Made by a program: the position numbers and the translations under genes
Shown: positions 1-8,739 of the stretch, piece after piece
Layout of the letters: the number at the start of each line of letters is the position of its first letter
Numbering within the stretch: position 1 is the first letter of the stretch
Notes under the pieces: model-generated
Database searches by the model: none
Told to the model about the DNA's origin: nothing
The model's input: only the letters and a program-made list of their open reading frames with translations
Source of the DNA: an uncultured bacterium
GTDB lineage: Bacteria > Cyanobacteriota > Vampirovibrionia > Gastranaerophilales > Gastranaerophilaceae
Length of the DNA stretch: 64,000 bases
Assembly (NCBI GenBank): GCA_949296245.1
Contig: CASFNW010000010.1
Location: 1 to 64,000 of the forward strand
Reading direction: 5' to 3'

Positions 1-8
1 TATTTAAT

Positions 9-177
9 GTCGTTACCGCTTGCGCTACCTACCTCTCCTCGAAATAACATTTAGTTATTTCTCGTCGGCAGAGTGCCACTCACCCATGCACTATTTAATT
101 GTCATCACCGCTTGCGCTACCTACCTCTCCTCGAAATGACATTTAGTCATTTCTCGTCGGCAGAGTGCCACTCACCC
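9..177. repeat. Two tandem copies of a 77-bp hairpin repeat
   Basis: Copies lie at 9-85 and 101-177 and are nearly identical. Each holds a perfect 8-bp inverted repeat around the loop ATTTA: GAAATAAC/GTTATTTC at 41-61 and GAAATGAC/GTCATTTC at 133-153. The stem differs between copies by paired compensatory changes, so the hairpin is conserved rather than the letters. Each stem is followed by CGGCAGAGTGCC. Related elements occur near 46.15 and 56.3 kb. The region lies beyond the 3' end of the minus-strand operon; no gene was seen in 1-245. Confidence 0.85.
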
Positions 178-245
178 GGATTTATTGTATTCTTTTGTCA
201 AATATCCTACCTACTATAGTAGCTTATTAAAGCATCAAGTCAAGT

Positions 246-656
246 CTAAAAATCTTCCCAGTCCTGAAAAATTCTCTGCCCCAGCGTGCGTTTAAAAAGC
301 GGAGTATATTTAAATTTGTGTCCTGTCTGCTGAAAAATATTTTCACATATATCTTTTTCCACAAAATAATCATCCTGCACGCACAACAATACTATATCAG
401 GCTTTAATGTATAAATCAGCATAGGAGCAATAACATTATATCCAACTCCCTCGTCAAAAACAGGTTCATTTATTTCCGAAAACTTTTTATCCGAAACAGC
501 TATAACATTAAGCCCCGACAGGTCGTATTCTTCTTTCAGCACATTATAAAATTTTCCTGCACCGTAAATTACTATCCTTTTGCCGGAATACTTTTTCTCA
601 AGAAATTTGATTTGTTTTTGTGCATTTAACTTCTTCAAAATCTCAGGAATTTCCAT
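246..656 (-). CDS. Hypothetical Rossmann-fold protein
   Basis: A 136-residue protein of unknown role. Residues about 27-57 read RIVIYGAGKFYNVL followed by a beta-strand ending VIAVSDKK, which is the glycine-rich nucleotide-binding start of a Rossmann fold as seen in PglD-like and nucleotide-sugar enzymes. The rest is short, so a complete dehydrogenase is unlikely; it may be a sugar-modifying accessory or a sensor domain. It is the last gene of a four-gene minus-strand operon, starting 11 nt after the sulfatase-like gene. The context suggests synthesis or decoration of a surface polymer. The fold is fairly clear; the function is inferred only from neighbours. Confidence 0.7.
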   Translation of the reverse strand: MEIPEILKKLNAQKQIKFLEKKYSGKRIVIYGAGKFYNVLKEEYDLSGLNVIAVSDKKFSEINEPVFDEGVGYNVIAPMLIYTLKPDIVLLCVQDDYFVEKDICENIFQQTGHKFKYTPLFKRTLGQRIFQDWEDF

Positions 657-667
657 ATCCTATCCCC

Positions 668-2119
668 TTAATCACTTATATTATCAAGTTTAACAATCTT
701 GTATTCATAAGGCATTGTTTTATAAAATTCATCGTTTAAAATCGTATAATTTTCATCAAAAACTTCATTAAATAAATATCTAAAAAGATTCACCAGTGTA
801 CAATTTTGAGGAATACAAGATGAATTATATTTCTCAGGCAAATATGCGCAAAGCAATATATGATATGCCGTATTAATTTTATCTTCTCTGCTAATACTAT
901 GGTCAGAATGAATAAGAATTATGGAATCTTTTTTCATATTCTGCTTGATTGAGTCAATCAAATCAAGATATTTTTTGTTAATATACTTCTGATATGTCGC
1001 ATAATGTTTATGGTTCTTATATTCAGCAGGCGGCAAATCCTTGCCGTTTTCATCCTTAAAATAAGGAGGATGAGGTGCAAGAATATGCATATAATTATAA
1101 AGCGGCTGCTCTGTTTTTATTTTGCTTAACTTTTTATATCTGTCTAACAGTTTCTCTATATCATGCTTATAATTCAAATCCTTTGTCATCGTTATAAACA
1201 ACCTGAATATCGAAGAAAAAAGCATCATCACTATGATTGTATTTATACTGGCCTTATAAGTATTTATTGTGTCATTTTTGCCGATATAATTATACTGATG
1301 CATATTTATAAAACACTTATGAAAAACAAAATTAAACAAATATCCTCTCCTTTTTAAAGAGTCAAAAACTTTATTTTTTGCATAAAAAGGCCAGCATTTT
1401 ACAGGAAAAACCCCATCTTTTGAATCAGGAACAATATTGTATACATAATCCATATTTAACAAAGAAGGAAGAGACAAATGCGTAAAATTGTAATTGCTCT
1501 TAGCAAGTTTGTATATTTGAAATCCCCTTTGCTCTAATCCTTTTTTAAATTCTTCATCACAATATTCTGAATCAAAAAATCCGCAGTGAGCATCAGCAAG
1601 TATATGATAAATATCAGGAAAATTTCCTCCCGAAAGGCTGTTATCAATCTCTACACACTTAATTCTTAAATGTGACAGCTTGGCAGCAATATCTGCCGCC
1701 ACAAAAAATGTAATCAACAAAGCTGCATAAAATATTATTTTAGCAGCAGCACTAAATATTGATACGGGATTAATAATGTATAAAACAGCAGAAATCAATG
1801 CGCATAACAAAATATAACAAATACTGAAAGAAATTTTTACTGATTTCAACGAACGTTTATATGTGCTGAATATTCCTACAAAAACGTAATTTGCGTACAA
1901 TATCATAAAAAAGTTTACACAAAATAATGCCTCGGCGGTATAAATACTTTGTACAAAAATATTCAGCCCCAAACATCCGGAAACTACCAGAAATCCCACA
2001 AGACAAAGAGCCAGCAAATAAGATTTAAACGAAATTTCTCCTATATTTTGTGCAAATAACGTATGCACAGGGATTAAACAAAGCAAAAGCGGATAAAAAA
2101 AATACAGAAAATCCATCAT
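668..2119 (-). CDS. Membrane-anchored sulfatase/phosphoethanolamine-transferase-like protein
   Basis: A 483-residue membrane protein. About five hydrophobic segments fill residues 1-150, followed by an alkaline-phosphatase-superfamily domain facing outside. Visible signatures are PDIYHILADAH (metal site start), NYNFTHLSLPSLLNMDY (nucleophile loop, presumably the Thr), HILAPHPPY, and IILIHSDHS (metal ligands near the C-terminus). Family members (LtaS, sulfatases, EptA-like) act on lipid-linked or surface polymers outside the inner membrane. The start codon overlaps the stop of the upstream methyltransferase by 4 nt, so translational coupling is likely. The exact substrate cannot be read from the sequence. 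Confidence 0.8.
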   Translation of the reverse strand: MMDFLYFFYPLLLCLIPVHTLFAQNIGEISFKSYLLALCLVGFLVVSGCLGLNIFVQSIYTAEALFCVNFFMILYANYVFVGIFSTYKRSLKSVKISFSICYILLCALISAVLYIINPVSIFSAAAKIIFYAALLITFFVAADIAAKLSHLRIKCVEIDNSLSGGNFPDIYHILADAHCGFFDSEYCDEEFKKGLEQRGFQIYKLAKSNYNFTHLSLPSLLNMDYVYNIVPDSKDGVFPVKCWPFYAKNKVFDSLKRRGYLFNFVFHKCFINMHQYNYIGKNDTINTYKASINTIIVMMLFSSIFRLFITMTKDLNYKHDIEKLLDRYKKLSKIKTEQPLYNYMHILAPHPPYFKDENGKDLPPAEYKNHKHYATYQKYINKKYLDLIDSIKQNMKKDSIILIHSDHSISREDKINTAYHILLCAYLPEKYNSSCIPQNCTLVNLFRYLFNEVFDENYTILNDEFYKTMPYEYKIVKLDNISD

Positions 2120-3492
2120 TTTCTCCTCATCAGATACAAAACTCTCTGCGAATTTTTTATATTAAATTTTTCAAGAATTTCAAAATAAGTTCCGAAAATT
2201 GATTCAAAGTTTTCCGTATCATATTTGTCAAAAATATCCTCTCTTGAAGACAGCAAAATCTGCACTTTTGAATCTTCTTTGGGAACAAACTCTATTACCA
2301 GATATTTGCCCAATGTGCTGAAAAATCTTGCAATATTATCAAACGGCAAATTGTTTGAAATAGCCAGATGGTGTATCAAAGCAAGAGCCATCACCATATC
2401 ACATTCAAATCTCGAACAAAAATCAGCACGCTCATCATTCATAAATCCTATAGCAGGGCTCGGATTGTTAAAATCCTGCAAAAGAGGCAGTATATTTGTT
2501 TCTTTGTGTTTTTTTACATGCCTGTAATTATCTTCAATTGCTACAGGGTCAATATCAAAAGCGATAGTTTTTATATTTCTTTCAGATGCAATCCTTGCAA
2601 AATCTCCTCTGTTGGAGCCAAGGTCGCAAAGCGAGCTTGGCTCCACTTTATTAATAAAGTGCGAAATTATTGTTTTTTTCTCGCTGAAAGATTCATCGGA
2701 GTAATTTGTATTCTCATAATAATTTCCCCACTCTGTATATATATCAGGAAATTTTAAGCCCCTGACCGTATTTTCCAGAGAATTAAGCAAAGATTCCAAT
2801 TCAAACATGCTCATTTTCGCACTTTTAGCACAAGATTGCTTTTTATCTTCAAAAGTTTTTTGAGACAACGAATGTAAAACAATATGGGTTAAAACGCCAA
2901 AATTCAGCTTTGCCATTGCAGGAAGAAGCTTTTGCGCCAGGTCCAAAGGTATACCGTCAATATTTGTTATCAAAAGCTTATTCAGGTTAATGTCCGTATA
3001 ACTCATCAATGCAAGAGGTGCCAAAAAATGCCTGCAAAACTGTCCGTATGCCTTCCATGGTGTATTTTGTTCATATTCTTCAAAAGAAAGAGTATCTATA
3101 AAAACGGGTTTCCCTTCCAAAAACTGAATGTTATATGCCGATGCATCTTTTAGAGTCATACCGTATTTTAGAGCAGTCTTTTGAATCTTTAGCGTTAAAA
3201 GAGCAGCGTCCTTTAACGCAGAAAAAGCCCATTCATAAGGATAAGAAATGTATTTAATCTGCTCCGGTTTTATGTATTTATAAGCATTGGCATCCGGTTC
3301 TTTTTCAATACAAACTTCCTCGTGGCTAATAAGCATTTTATTTTCAGCCAGCTTTTTATACAAACCGCTGTTAATTAACAGGTCATAATCCTTCTTTGCA
3401 CAATTATTAATCTGTCTGTACACAACACCGTCCAGACAGAAAACAAAACCCGCAGGATCTTTGTAAGATGTATTATTCATCTTCCTGCTCAT
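2116..3492 (-). CDS. SAM-dependent methyltransferase, surface-polymer type
   Basis: A 458-residue protein. A class I methyltransferase core begins near residue 285 with LCDLGSNRGDFARIA (motif I, SAM binding), followed by IKTIAFDIDPVAI (motif II acidic residue), and DMVMALALIHHLA downstream. The roughly 280-residue N-terminal half resembles the extension of NoeA-like and nodulation-type methyltransferases. It overlaps the upstream small membrane gene by 20 nt and the downstream sulfatase-like gene by 4 nt, so the three are probably co-translated. It is cytoplasmic, with no signal peptide. It probably methylates a sugar or lipid-linked intermediate of the polymer handled by its neighbours; this last step is inference. 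Confidence 0.8.
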   Translation of the reverse strand: MSRKMNNTSYKDPAGFVFCLDGVVYRQINNCAKKDYDLLINSGLYKKLAENKMLISHEEVCIEKEPDANAYKYIKPEQIKYISYPYEWAFSALKDAALLTLKIQKTALKYGMTLKDASAYNIQFLEGKPVFIDTLSFEEYEQNTPWKAYGQFCRHFLAPLALMSYTDINLNKLLITNIDGIPLDLAQKLLPAMAKLNFGVLTHIVLHSLSQKTFEDKKQSCAKSAKMSMFELESLLNSLENTVRGLKFPDIYTEWGNYYENTNYSDESFSEKKTIISHFINKVEPSSLCDLGSNRGDFARIASERNIKTIAFDIDPVAIEDNYRHVKKHKETNILPLLQDFNNPSPAIGFMNDERADFCSRFECDMVMALALIHHLAISNNLPFDNIARFFSTLGKYLVIEFVPKEDSKVQILLSSREDIFDKYDTENFESIFGTYFEILEKFNIKNSQRVLYLMRRK

Positions 3493-3700
3493 CCTCTGCA
3501 GAAGATTTTTTTATCCCGAACAAATTAAGTAAAGACATAAAAAGCTTTTTAAACAATGCAATTATTCCCAGAATACCGCCTATAATTGTCTGAAAAATAT
3601 AGCTTCCGGAACCCGGATTTATATATGCCTGTGCTTCCTGATTATTTACTAATATCAAGCATAAAAATATGATTAGAATAATATTTAATAATTTTCTCAT
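3473..3700 (-). CDS. Small membrane protein with a YINPGSGSY motif
   Basis: A 75-residue protein with an N-terminal hydrophobic signal/anchor (residues about 4-22), then AYINPGSGSYIFQ, a second hydrophobic segment, and an acidic tail. Small proteins with a Y-[ID]-[ND]-P-G-[ST]-G-S motif are often encoded beside sulfatase-like enzymes and methyltransferases of this type, as here. The role is unknown. It is the first gene of the operon. No Shine-Dalgarno is seen. The start codon lies 6 nt downstream of a perfect TATAAT, so the mRNA is probably leaderless. Confidence 0.75.
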   Translation of the reverse strand: MRKLLNIILIIFLCLILVNNQEAQAYINPGSGSYIFQTIIGGILGIIALFKKLFMSLLNLFGIKKSSAEDEQEDE

Positions 3701-3706
3701 AAAATT

Positions 3707-3734
3707 ATTATAACGCTAAAAAAACATAAAACAA
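3707..3734 (-). promoter_or_regulatory. Leaderless-type promoter of the surface-polymer operon
   Basis: Read on the minus strand: TTGTTT at 3734-3729, a 16-nt spacer, TATAAT at 3712-3707, six nucleotides (AATTTT), then the ATG at 3700. The -35 region abuts the divergent gatD promoter at 3737-3765, so the 71-bp gap holds two back-to-back promoters. Confidence 0.6.
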
Positions 3735-3736
3735 AA

Positions 3737-3765
3737 TTGTTAAAAAACTTATTTTTTGTCATAAT
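3737..3765 (+). promoter_or_regulatory. Leaderless-type promoter of gatD
   Basis: TTGTTA at 3737-3742, a 17-nt spacer, CATAAT at 3760-3765, then six nucleotides (TGAAGA) before the ATG at 3772. There is no Shine-Dalgarno in the gap. The expected start site falls at or within a base or two of the start codon. Confidence 0.6.
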
Positions 3766-3771
3766 TGAAGA

Positions 3772-4512
3772 ATGGATAGTAAAAATATTACATTAAACAT
3801 TGCTCATCTTTACCCGAAACTTCTTAATATATACGGTGATTGGGGGAATGTTTTGACCGTAAAAAAACGCTGCGAATGGCGCAATATTGATGTAAACATT
3901 GATTCCATAGGCTTAAACGACACTATTGATATAAAAAAATATGACTTTTATTTTATAGGCGGAGGGCAGGATAAACAGCAAATTGCAGTATCAAAAGAAC
4001 TGCAAAAACACAAAGCCGCACTGCAGGATGCAGCAGATGAAAATGCCGTGTTTCTGGCTATATGCGGAGGGTATCAGCTTCTCGGGCATTACTATCAGCC
4101 GCACAATGCAGAAAAACTTCTCGGCATAGGACTTTTGGATGCCTATACAGAAGCCGGAAACAAAAGATTTATAGGCAATGTAACCGCAACTTGCGATTAT
4201 GTCACACCCAATACCCTTGTAGGTTTTGAAAATCACAGCGGGCTGACATATCTGCAGGGGGATACAGAGCCAATGGCACATATTGTTATAGGCAACGGCA
4301 ATAATGCAAAAGACAAAACAGAAGGTGCAAGATACAAAAATATTTTCGGAACCTACCTTCACGGCTCTTTTCTACCTAAAAATCCACACTTTGCGGATTA
4401 TCTGATTACACTTGCACTGCACAAAAGATACAAAGAAGAATTTGAACTCTCCCCATTAAATGACGATTTTGAAAAAAGTGCTCATAAATCACTTTTGAAT
4501 AAAAAATATTAA
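3772..4512 (+). CDS. gatD: Lipid II isoglutaminyl synthase, glutaminase subunit GatD
   Basis: A 246-residue class I (CobB/CobQ-like) glutamine amidotransferase. In known systems GatD supplies ammonia to MurT to amidate the D-Glu of lipid II. The nucleophile Cys is in FLAICGGYQLLG (residue about 102), the catalytic His is in GTYLHGSFLPKNP, and IGGGQDKQQ is the typical GatD loop. The N-terminal LNIAHLYPKLLNIYGDWGN is characteristic of the family. The partner murT is normally adjacent but is absent here. The gene is preceded by a leaderless-type promoter. The assignment is firm; the amidation role assumes a murT elsewhere. Confidence 0.9.
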   Translation: MDSKNITLNIAHLYPKLLNIYGDWGNVLTVKKRCEWRNIDVNIDSIGLNDTIDIKKYDFYFIGGGQDKQQIAVSKELQKHKAALQDAADENAVFLAICGGYQLLGHYYQPHNAEKLLGIGLLDAYTEAGNKRFIGNVTATCDYVTPNTLVGFENHSGLTYLQGDTEPMAHIVIGNGNNAKDKTEGARYKNIFGTYLHGSFLPKNPHFADYLITLALHKRYKEEFELSPLNDDFEKSAHKSLLNKKY

Positions 4513-4584
4513 GTAATGTATCAATTTTATATATTTTTTATAACTTTTGCAGTATTTTCTCATACAAAAGTATAAAATGAGAAT

Positions 4585-4806
4585 ATGGATATCGTCAAAA
4601 ATATAAGGGATTTAAACCTCAACGAGGATCAGCAGTTTTTTGCCGAAATTATCAAAGATGAATTCGGCTGCAATACCTGCATTGAAGAAGTCAAAAATGT
4701 TGACTTCAAACAGGCATACGCACGTCCCTTGAATGATTTTAATATTTACACAACAGCGCAGCCTTCTGCAGAAGGTATGCGAATGGTTGCCTGGAAACGA
4801 AGATAA
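4585..4806 (+). CDS. Small hypothetical protein
   Basis: A 73-residue soluble protein with two cysteines (FGCNTCIEE, CxxC-like spacing with two intervening residues). No family recognised. There is no Shine-Dalgarno; TAAAAT at 4573-4578 lies exactly 6 nt before the ATG, so a leaderless transcript is possible although no good -35 is seen. A strong hairpin terminator follows at 4836-4870. The terminator and spacing make it a likely real gene. Confidence 0.55.
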   Translation: MDIVKNIRDLNLNEDQQFFAEIIKDEFGCNTCIEEVKNVDFKQAYARPLNDFNIYTTAQPSAEGMRMVAWKRR

Positions 4807-4835
4807 ATTTCCGAGCAAAAATTAAAAGTTTATAC

Positions 4836-4870
4836 AAAAAACCGCTTAAATATTGATTAAGCGGTTTTTT
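4836..4870. terminator. Bidirectional intrinsic terminator
   Basis: ACCGCTTA/TAAGCGGT stem flanked by an A-run and a T-run, placed between two convergent genes (the plus-strand small gene and the minus-strand LysM gene). It can serve both strands. Confidence 0.85.
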
Positions 4871-4892
4871 GTATCTAATATTGAGATTCTGA

Positions 4893-5456
4893 TTAATCCA
4901 TCGGAATTATCAAAGACTGACCTATTGATAACTGGTTTGGATTGGACAAATTATTTGCTTCCATAATTTTGCTTACTTTAGCAGGAGAATATTTGCCGTA
5001 GAATCTGATAACAATACCTTCTAAAGTATCGCCTGATTTTACAGAATATGTTTCAGGAGCTGCGGGTTTTGCTTCTTCCACTACCTGATCAGCAGGGATA
5101 ATAGACAATTTTGCAGCTTTTGCCGGTTTTACTTTTTTAACAAGCTTTGGTGATGCAGGATTATTAGCTTCGTTAATAGCATTTGAGCTGAAGCTTAACA
5201 ATGCAGTCATCAAAAACATGCATAAAGCACCTGCAATAAAACCTGTAATCAGATAAACACCCGGAGATTTTTCTTCTTTCTGGTTTACTTTGAAATTCTG
5301 CCACAGAACATCAAGTTCTTTTTCTTTGGCAGGTCTGATGTAAACATCAGGTGTTCTTGTTTCGTTAGAAGTATGATTTGATTTTGCTCTCAATTCTTCC
5401 AACAAGACCATTTTCTCTTTAGAAAGATTTGATCTGGATAATGTTGAACTTTTCAT
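4893..5456 (-). CDS. Membrane-anchored LysM protein
   Basis: A 187-residue protein. Residues 1-70 are polar and cytoplasmic; one transmembrane helix (GVYLITGFIAGALCMFLM) lies near 75-95; a Lys/Ala/Pro-rich linker follows; a C-terminal LysM domain starts at TYSVKSGDTLEGI and ends LSIGQSLIIP. LysM binds peptidoglycan, so the protein probably tethers the inner membrane to the cell wall. The start is supported by a GAGG Shine-Dalgarno just upstream. Conserved genes of this shape are common in Cyanobacteria relatives. No enzymatic domain is present. Confidence 0.8.
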   Translation of the reverse strand: MKSSTLSRSNLSKEKMVLLEELRAKSNHTSNETRTPDVYIRPAKEKELDVLWQNFKVNQKEEKSPGVYLITGFIAGALCMFLMTALLSFSSNAINEANNPASPKLVKKVKPAKAAKLSIIPADQVVEEAKPAAPETYSVKSGDTLEGIVIRFYGKYSPAKVSKIMEANNLSNPNQLSIGQSLIIPMD

Positions 5457-5684
5457 GTAACCTCACTTATTCTTTATAATATATATTAATAGGCTGATAA
5501 AATGAAAGTCAAGAAATCTTGTATTATATATTACATTCCTCAATACTTTTTATATTTTTTCTTTTAAATTAAAACACTAATAAAATTTTTTTTGTCAATA
5601 TTTATAATATTAAAACAGGATTGTCCTGAAAGACCAACCCTGTTCAATGTTTTGTTTGTTTCGGCTATATATATTTTAGAGAAA

Positions 5685-5975
5685 CTAAGCTGCAATTTCG
5701 CCTTTGATTTCAGAGATTAAATATTTAGCAACCCATTCAAAGTCTTTGTTGTTTTCTGCAACTTTTTTAAGACAATCAACAGAAGCTTCACCGATTCTGA
5801 TTAAGCTCATAGCAACAACACCTCTTACAGCACCTTTAACTGTTTGTAACTGTTCAACCAGTACAGGAACTGCTGCTGAACCCACATTTACAAGCATATT
5901 TTCTATTTCAGCTTTACTTTTGTTATCTGCTGTTTCTAATTGAGTTAAAAAATATTTAATAGAATCTGCGTGCAT
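5685..5975 (-). CDS. Small HEAT-repeat protein
   Basis: A 96-residue all-helical protein with about two HEAT/PBS-lyase-like repeats (VPVLVEQLQTVKGAVRGVVA, then MSLIRIGEASVDCLKKV). Such repeats mediate protein-protein contact; the partner is unknown. A GGAG Shine-Dalgarno precedes the ATG. It stands alone, with about 245 nt of AT-rich sequence upstream (5976-6220) in which only a weak 8-bp inverted repeat (6139-6146/6163-6170) is visible. Confidence 0.65.
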   Translation of the reverse strand: MHADSIKYFLTQLETADNKSKAEIENMLVNVGSAAVPVLVEQLQTVKGAVRGVVAMSLIRIGEASVDCLKKVAENNKDFEWVAKYLISEIKGEIAA

Positions 5976-6220
5976 TTTATTTCTCCATGTCTTTTCTTAT
6001 CGTTGTACACATTATAAAGCAAATATTTATTAAACTTTGATTTCTTTATCTAATCTTTATATCTGTGTAAAGATAGGATGAAATGCAGATATAACAAGAA
6101 AATAATATTTATTACTGACAGTACGCAAAATATCTTCGGCATACTTAGTTATTAAGTTTAACAAGTATGCTGCATAATAAATATTGTCAATATACAAACT
6201 GCTGAAAATAAAATGTTTTA

Positions 6221-7582
6221 TTATTTCAAGATTGAATATTCAACAAGCTTTGAAACATCTTTGTTCCAAATGTTCTCCCATTTATCGATAATAACATCCG
6301 CAGGTGTAATGCCCTTATAAACCAGCTCTTTTAACGGTTCAAGCAGAGTTTCTTCGGATTTGGCATACATTTTTAAACTGTTATATGAAATTTTTACAAT
6401 TTCTTTTGCAATATCTTTTAAAGAACAATTTTTAATTTCCATATCCAGCGCATACTTGGGAGTTTCACTTCTTAAATATTCAAAATCCTGATATGTAAAA
6501 TCTTTTAGCAGATTTTGAGCAGCCTCCATAGCTTCATTGTTATATATAAGCCCCTTCCACAAAGCAGGAACAGCACATATAAATTCAGGGCGCTGATTGT
6601 CATGGTTTCTTATTTCAATATAACTTTTGAATCTTACATCAGGAAAATAAAGACTAATGTGAGTTTCCCAGTCTTGTTTATTTGCAATAAATCCCTGACA
6701 GCCGTGTTTTAAAAACTGTCTAAAAGTAATATTATTAGTTTTTAGAGTAGTTTTCTTTCCGTTTATTAATCTTTCTATAAAAATCATCGGTACATCAAGC
6801 AAAATCTCTACATAATCGTCAAAGGAAAATCCTTCTGTGAAGACTTTTTCACTTACAAGTCCGCAGCGGTCATTGTCGGTTTCAAGCCAGCTTGCGGCTC
6901 TGTTTGACTTATAGTTTGTAAGTCTGCCGTTTCTGACAGGAGAATTTGCAAATATAGCGCTTACAATCGGAGACAGTTTTATGGCAAAAGAAAATTTCCT
7001 CATTGCATCCTGTTCTGATGTGTAATCAAAGCTTGCCTGTATTCCTGCGGTTTCTCTCATCATAATTAGCGGTTTTTTAGCAACCGTCGGCAGATATTTT
7101 GTCATATATTCGTATCTTTTTTTGGGGATAATGTTTATTTCCTCATAAGTTGAAACAGGCTGAATACCGTATCCGAGCCAGCAAATACCTGCTTTTTGTG
7201 CAAGCTTTGCTGTATTTTTATTGTAGTTGTCGATATAATTTTTTACCTCAATCAAATTATCTTTAGGAACAAGACTTAGTTCAGTCTGAGACCCCGGTTC
7301 AAGAGAAATTACACCGTCTTTATCCGATAAGCCAAGAAGAGCATTATTTTCGTATACAGGCTGTTTGTCATTGTTATTATAAAGCTGCAGAAATTTTGCA
7401 ACATCATAATAAGAAGCAGCTTTATAATCATGTATTTTTACAGGCAGTTTTTCAAACTCAACGCCGGTTTGTTTTTTAGCCGCAGTTTCAGATGATTTTA
7501 TGCCTGCAAAAAATATTTCCGCAAGCTGTTTTTTATCTGTAAGGATATTTTCCTGTAATTTTAAATCAGCGTGATTGAGCAT
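6221..7582 (-). CDS. gshA: Glutamate-cysteine ligase, plant/proteobacterial type
   Basis: A 453-residue enzyme catalysing ATP-dependent joining of Glu and Cys, the first step of glutathione synthesis, in the cytoplasm. Class-3 (GCS2-like) signatures are visible: MMRETAGIQASFDYTSEQDA, IFANSPVRNGR, and WLETDNDRCGL, with a conserved C-terminal RNHDNQRP loop. It lies 6 nt downstream of gshB on the same strand with no clear Shine-Dalgarno of its own, so it is probably translationally coupled. Together with gshB and the divergent gloA it forms a complete small glutathione module. Length is typical of the family. Confidence 0.88.
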   Translation of the reverse strand: MLNHADLKLQENILTDKKQLAEIFFAGIKSSETAAKKQTGVEFEKLPVKIHDYKAASYYDVAKFLQLYNNNDKQPVYENNALLGLSDKDGVISLEPGSQTELSLVPKDNLIEVKNYIDNYNKNTAKLAQKAGICWLGYGIQPVSTYEEINIIPKKRYEYMTKYLPTVAKKPLIMMRETAGIQASFDYTSEQDAMRKFSFAIKLSPIVSAIFANSPVRNGRLTNYKSNRAASWLETDNDRCGLVSEKVFTEGFSFDDYVEILLDVPMIFIERLINGKKTTLKTNNITFRQFLKHGCQGFIANKQDWETHISLYFPDVRFKSYIEIRNHDNQRPEFICAVPALWKGLIYNNEAMEAAQNLLKDFTYQDFEYLRSETPKYALDMEIKNCSLKDIAKEIVKISYNSLKMYAKSEETLLEPLKELVYKGITPADVIIDKWENIWNKDVSKLVEYSILK

Positions 7583-7588
7583 AAAAAT

Positions 7589-8587
7589 CTAACACAATTG
7601 AGGTATATCAATTTTTCCCTGTTTTAGTTCAATAAGATTGATTAATTTATCCATTAAGATATCCTGAAAATGTTCATCATTATGAGAATTTATCTCCCTT
7701 ATAAAATAGCAGGGACTTGTAATGTTTATTTCCATTATCTTTCCGTCAGCAACATCCAGACCTGCCATATAAAGTTCTACAGCATTCAAGTGTTTTGCAA
7801 TATGCTGTGCCATTTTTTTTTCTTCATCTGTGAGTTTTGCAGTTTTAAAGTATTTGTCTGAATGAGTATTAAACTTAAAATCGTCTTTACCTGGAAGCTT
7901 TATTATACATTCGTCAAAAACATGTTCTCCCACAATAAGAATACGCTTGTCTCCGTATTTTGCACCTTCCAGGTATTCCTGCACCATTACCATGGTTTTG
8001 CCGTTATTTGTAAGATTTTTTATAATCGCATTTATGTTCCTTTCATCAGTATCAAGATAATATACCCCGCCGCCAAAACACTGATTCAGGGGTTTTATAA
8101 TAGCTTTTTTATGTTCTCTTACAAAATCTTTTATATCGTCAGCATTTGCAGTTGCAATATTTTTTGGTGCGTATTCTTCAAAATAATTCAGGTGGAATTT
8201 TTCATTAAAATTTTTAACAGCAACCGGATTATTTATTACAACCGTTCTTTCAGAATCCACATAATCAAAAACATTGCAGGCATTTATATAATCAATATCC
8301 ACGGGCGGATCCGGACGGAAAAATACAACATCAAAATGTTCTATGATATGTCTTTTAGGTTCTTCTTTTTTATAAAAAATATTATTGTCCTTTAAATAAG
8401 CTTCATAGCAGAGAGATTTTGCAATTTTGCCTTCTGTATATAAACCGCTTTTTATACCGACAAAAACCTCATAATCCCTTTGCAAAAATTCTTTTATCAG
8501 CCAGAAATTTGTAACAAGGTCATTAAACTCAAAATATTTGAGTTCCAAATCATCTATAATAAAAAGAATAGATTGTTTTAACGGCAT
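7589..8587 (-). CDS. gshB: Glutathione synthase (ATP-grasp)
   Basis: A 332-residue ATP-grasp ligase adding Gly to gamma-Glu-Cys. Visible landmarks are VVFFRPDPPVDIDYINA (N-terminal substrate domain), VVINNPVAVKNFNEK, KKAIIKPLNQCFGGGVYYL (ATP-binding Lys and glycine-rich loop) and the C-terminal MEINITSPCYFIREIN, which carries the Mg-binding Glu/Asn. The start is backed by an AGGGAG Shine-Dalgarno. It is first in a gshB-gshA operon, the reverse of the commonest order. Confidence 0.88.
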   Translation of the reverse strand: MPLKQSILFIIDDLELKYFEFNDLVTNFWLIKEFLQRDYEVFVGIKSGLYTEGKIAKSLCYEAYLKDNNIFYKKEEPKRHIIEHFDVVFFRPDPPVDIDYINACNVFDYVDSERTVVINNPVAVKNFNEKFHLNYFEEYAPKNIATANADDIKDFVREHKKAIIKPLNQCFGGGVYYLDTDERNINAIIKNLTNNGKTMVMVQEYLEGAKYGDKRILIVGEHVFDECIIKLPGKDDFKFNTHSDKYFKTAKLTDEEKKMAQHIAKHLNAVELYMAGLDVADGKIMEINITSPCYFIREINSHNDEHFQDILMDKLINLIELKQGKIDIPQLC

Positions 8588-8739
8588 AAATTTGCTCCCT
8601 ATAAAAATATACCAGTTAAAGTAAAAATTACAATGATATAATATGATTAAGTCACAGGATTGTTATATCTATCCAACCGTCTGTTTTAATTTTAAAATAT
8701 TTATAGAAATTGTTGTAATGTTAATAAAAAGGAGAAATA

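Noticed and set aside
668-2119. ISFKSYL at residues about 29-35 of the sulfatase-like protein as another leader motif
   Set aside because: It lies between transmembrane helices of a normal membrane protein with no polar leader, so the match is likely chance.
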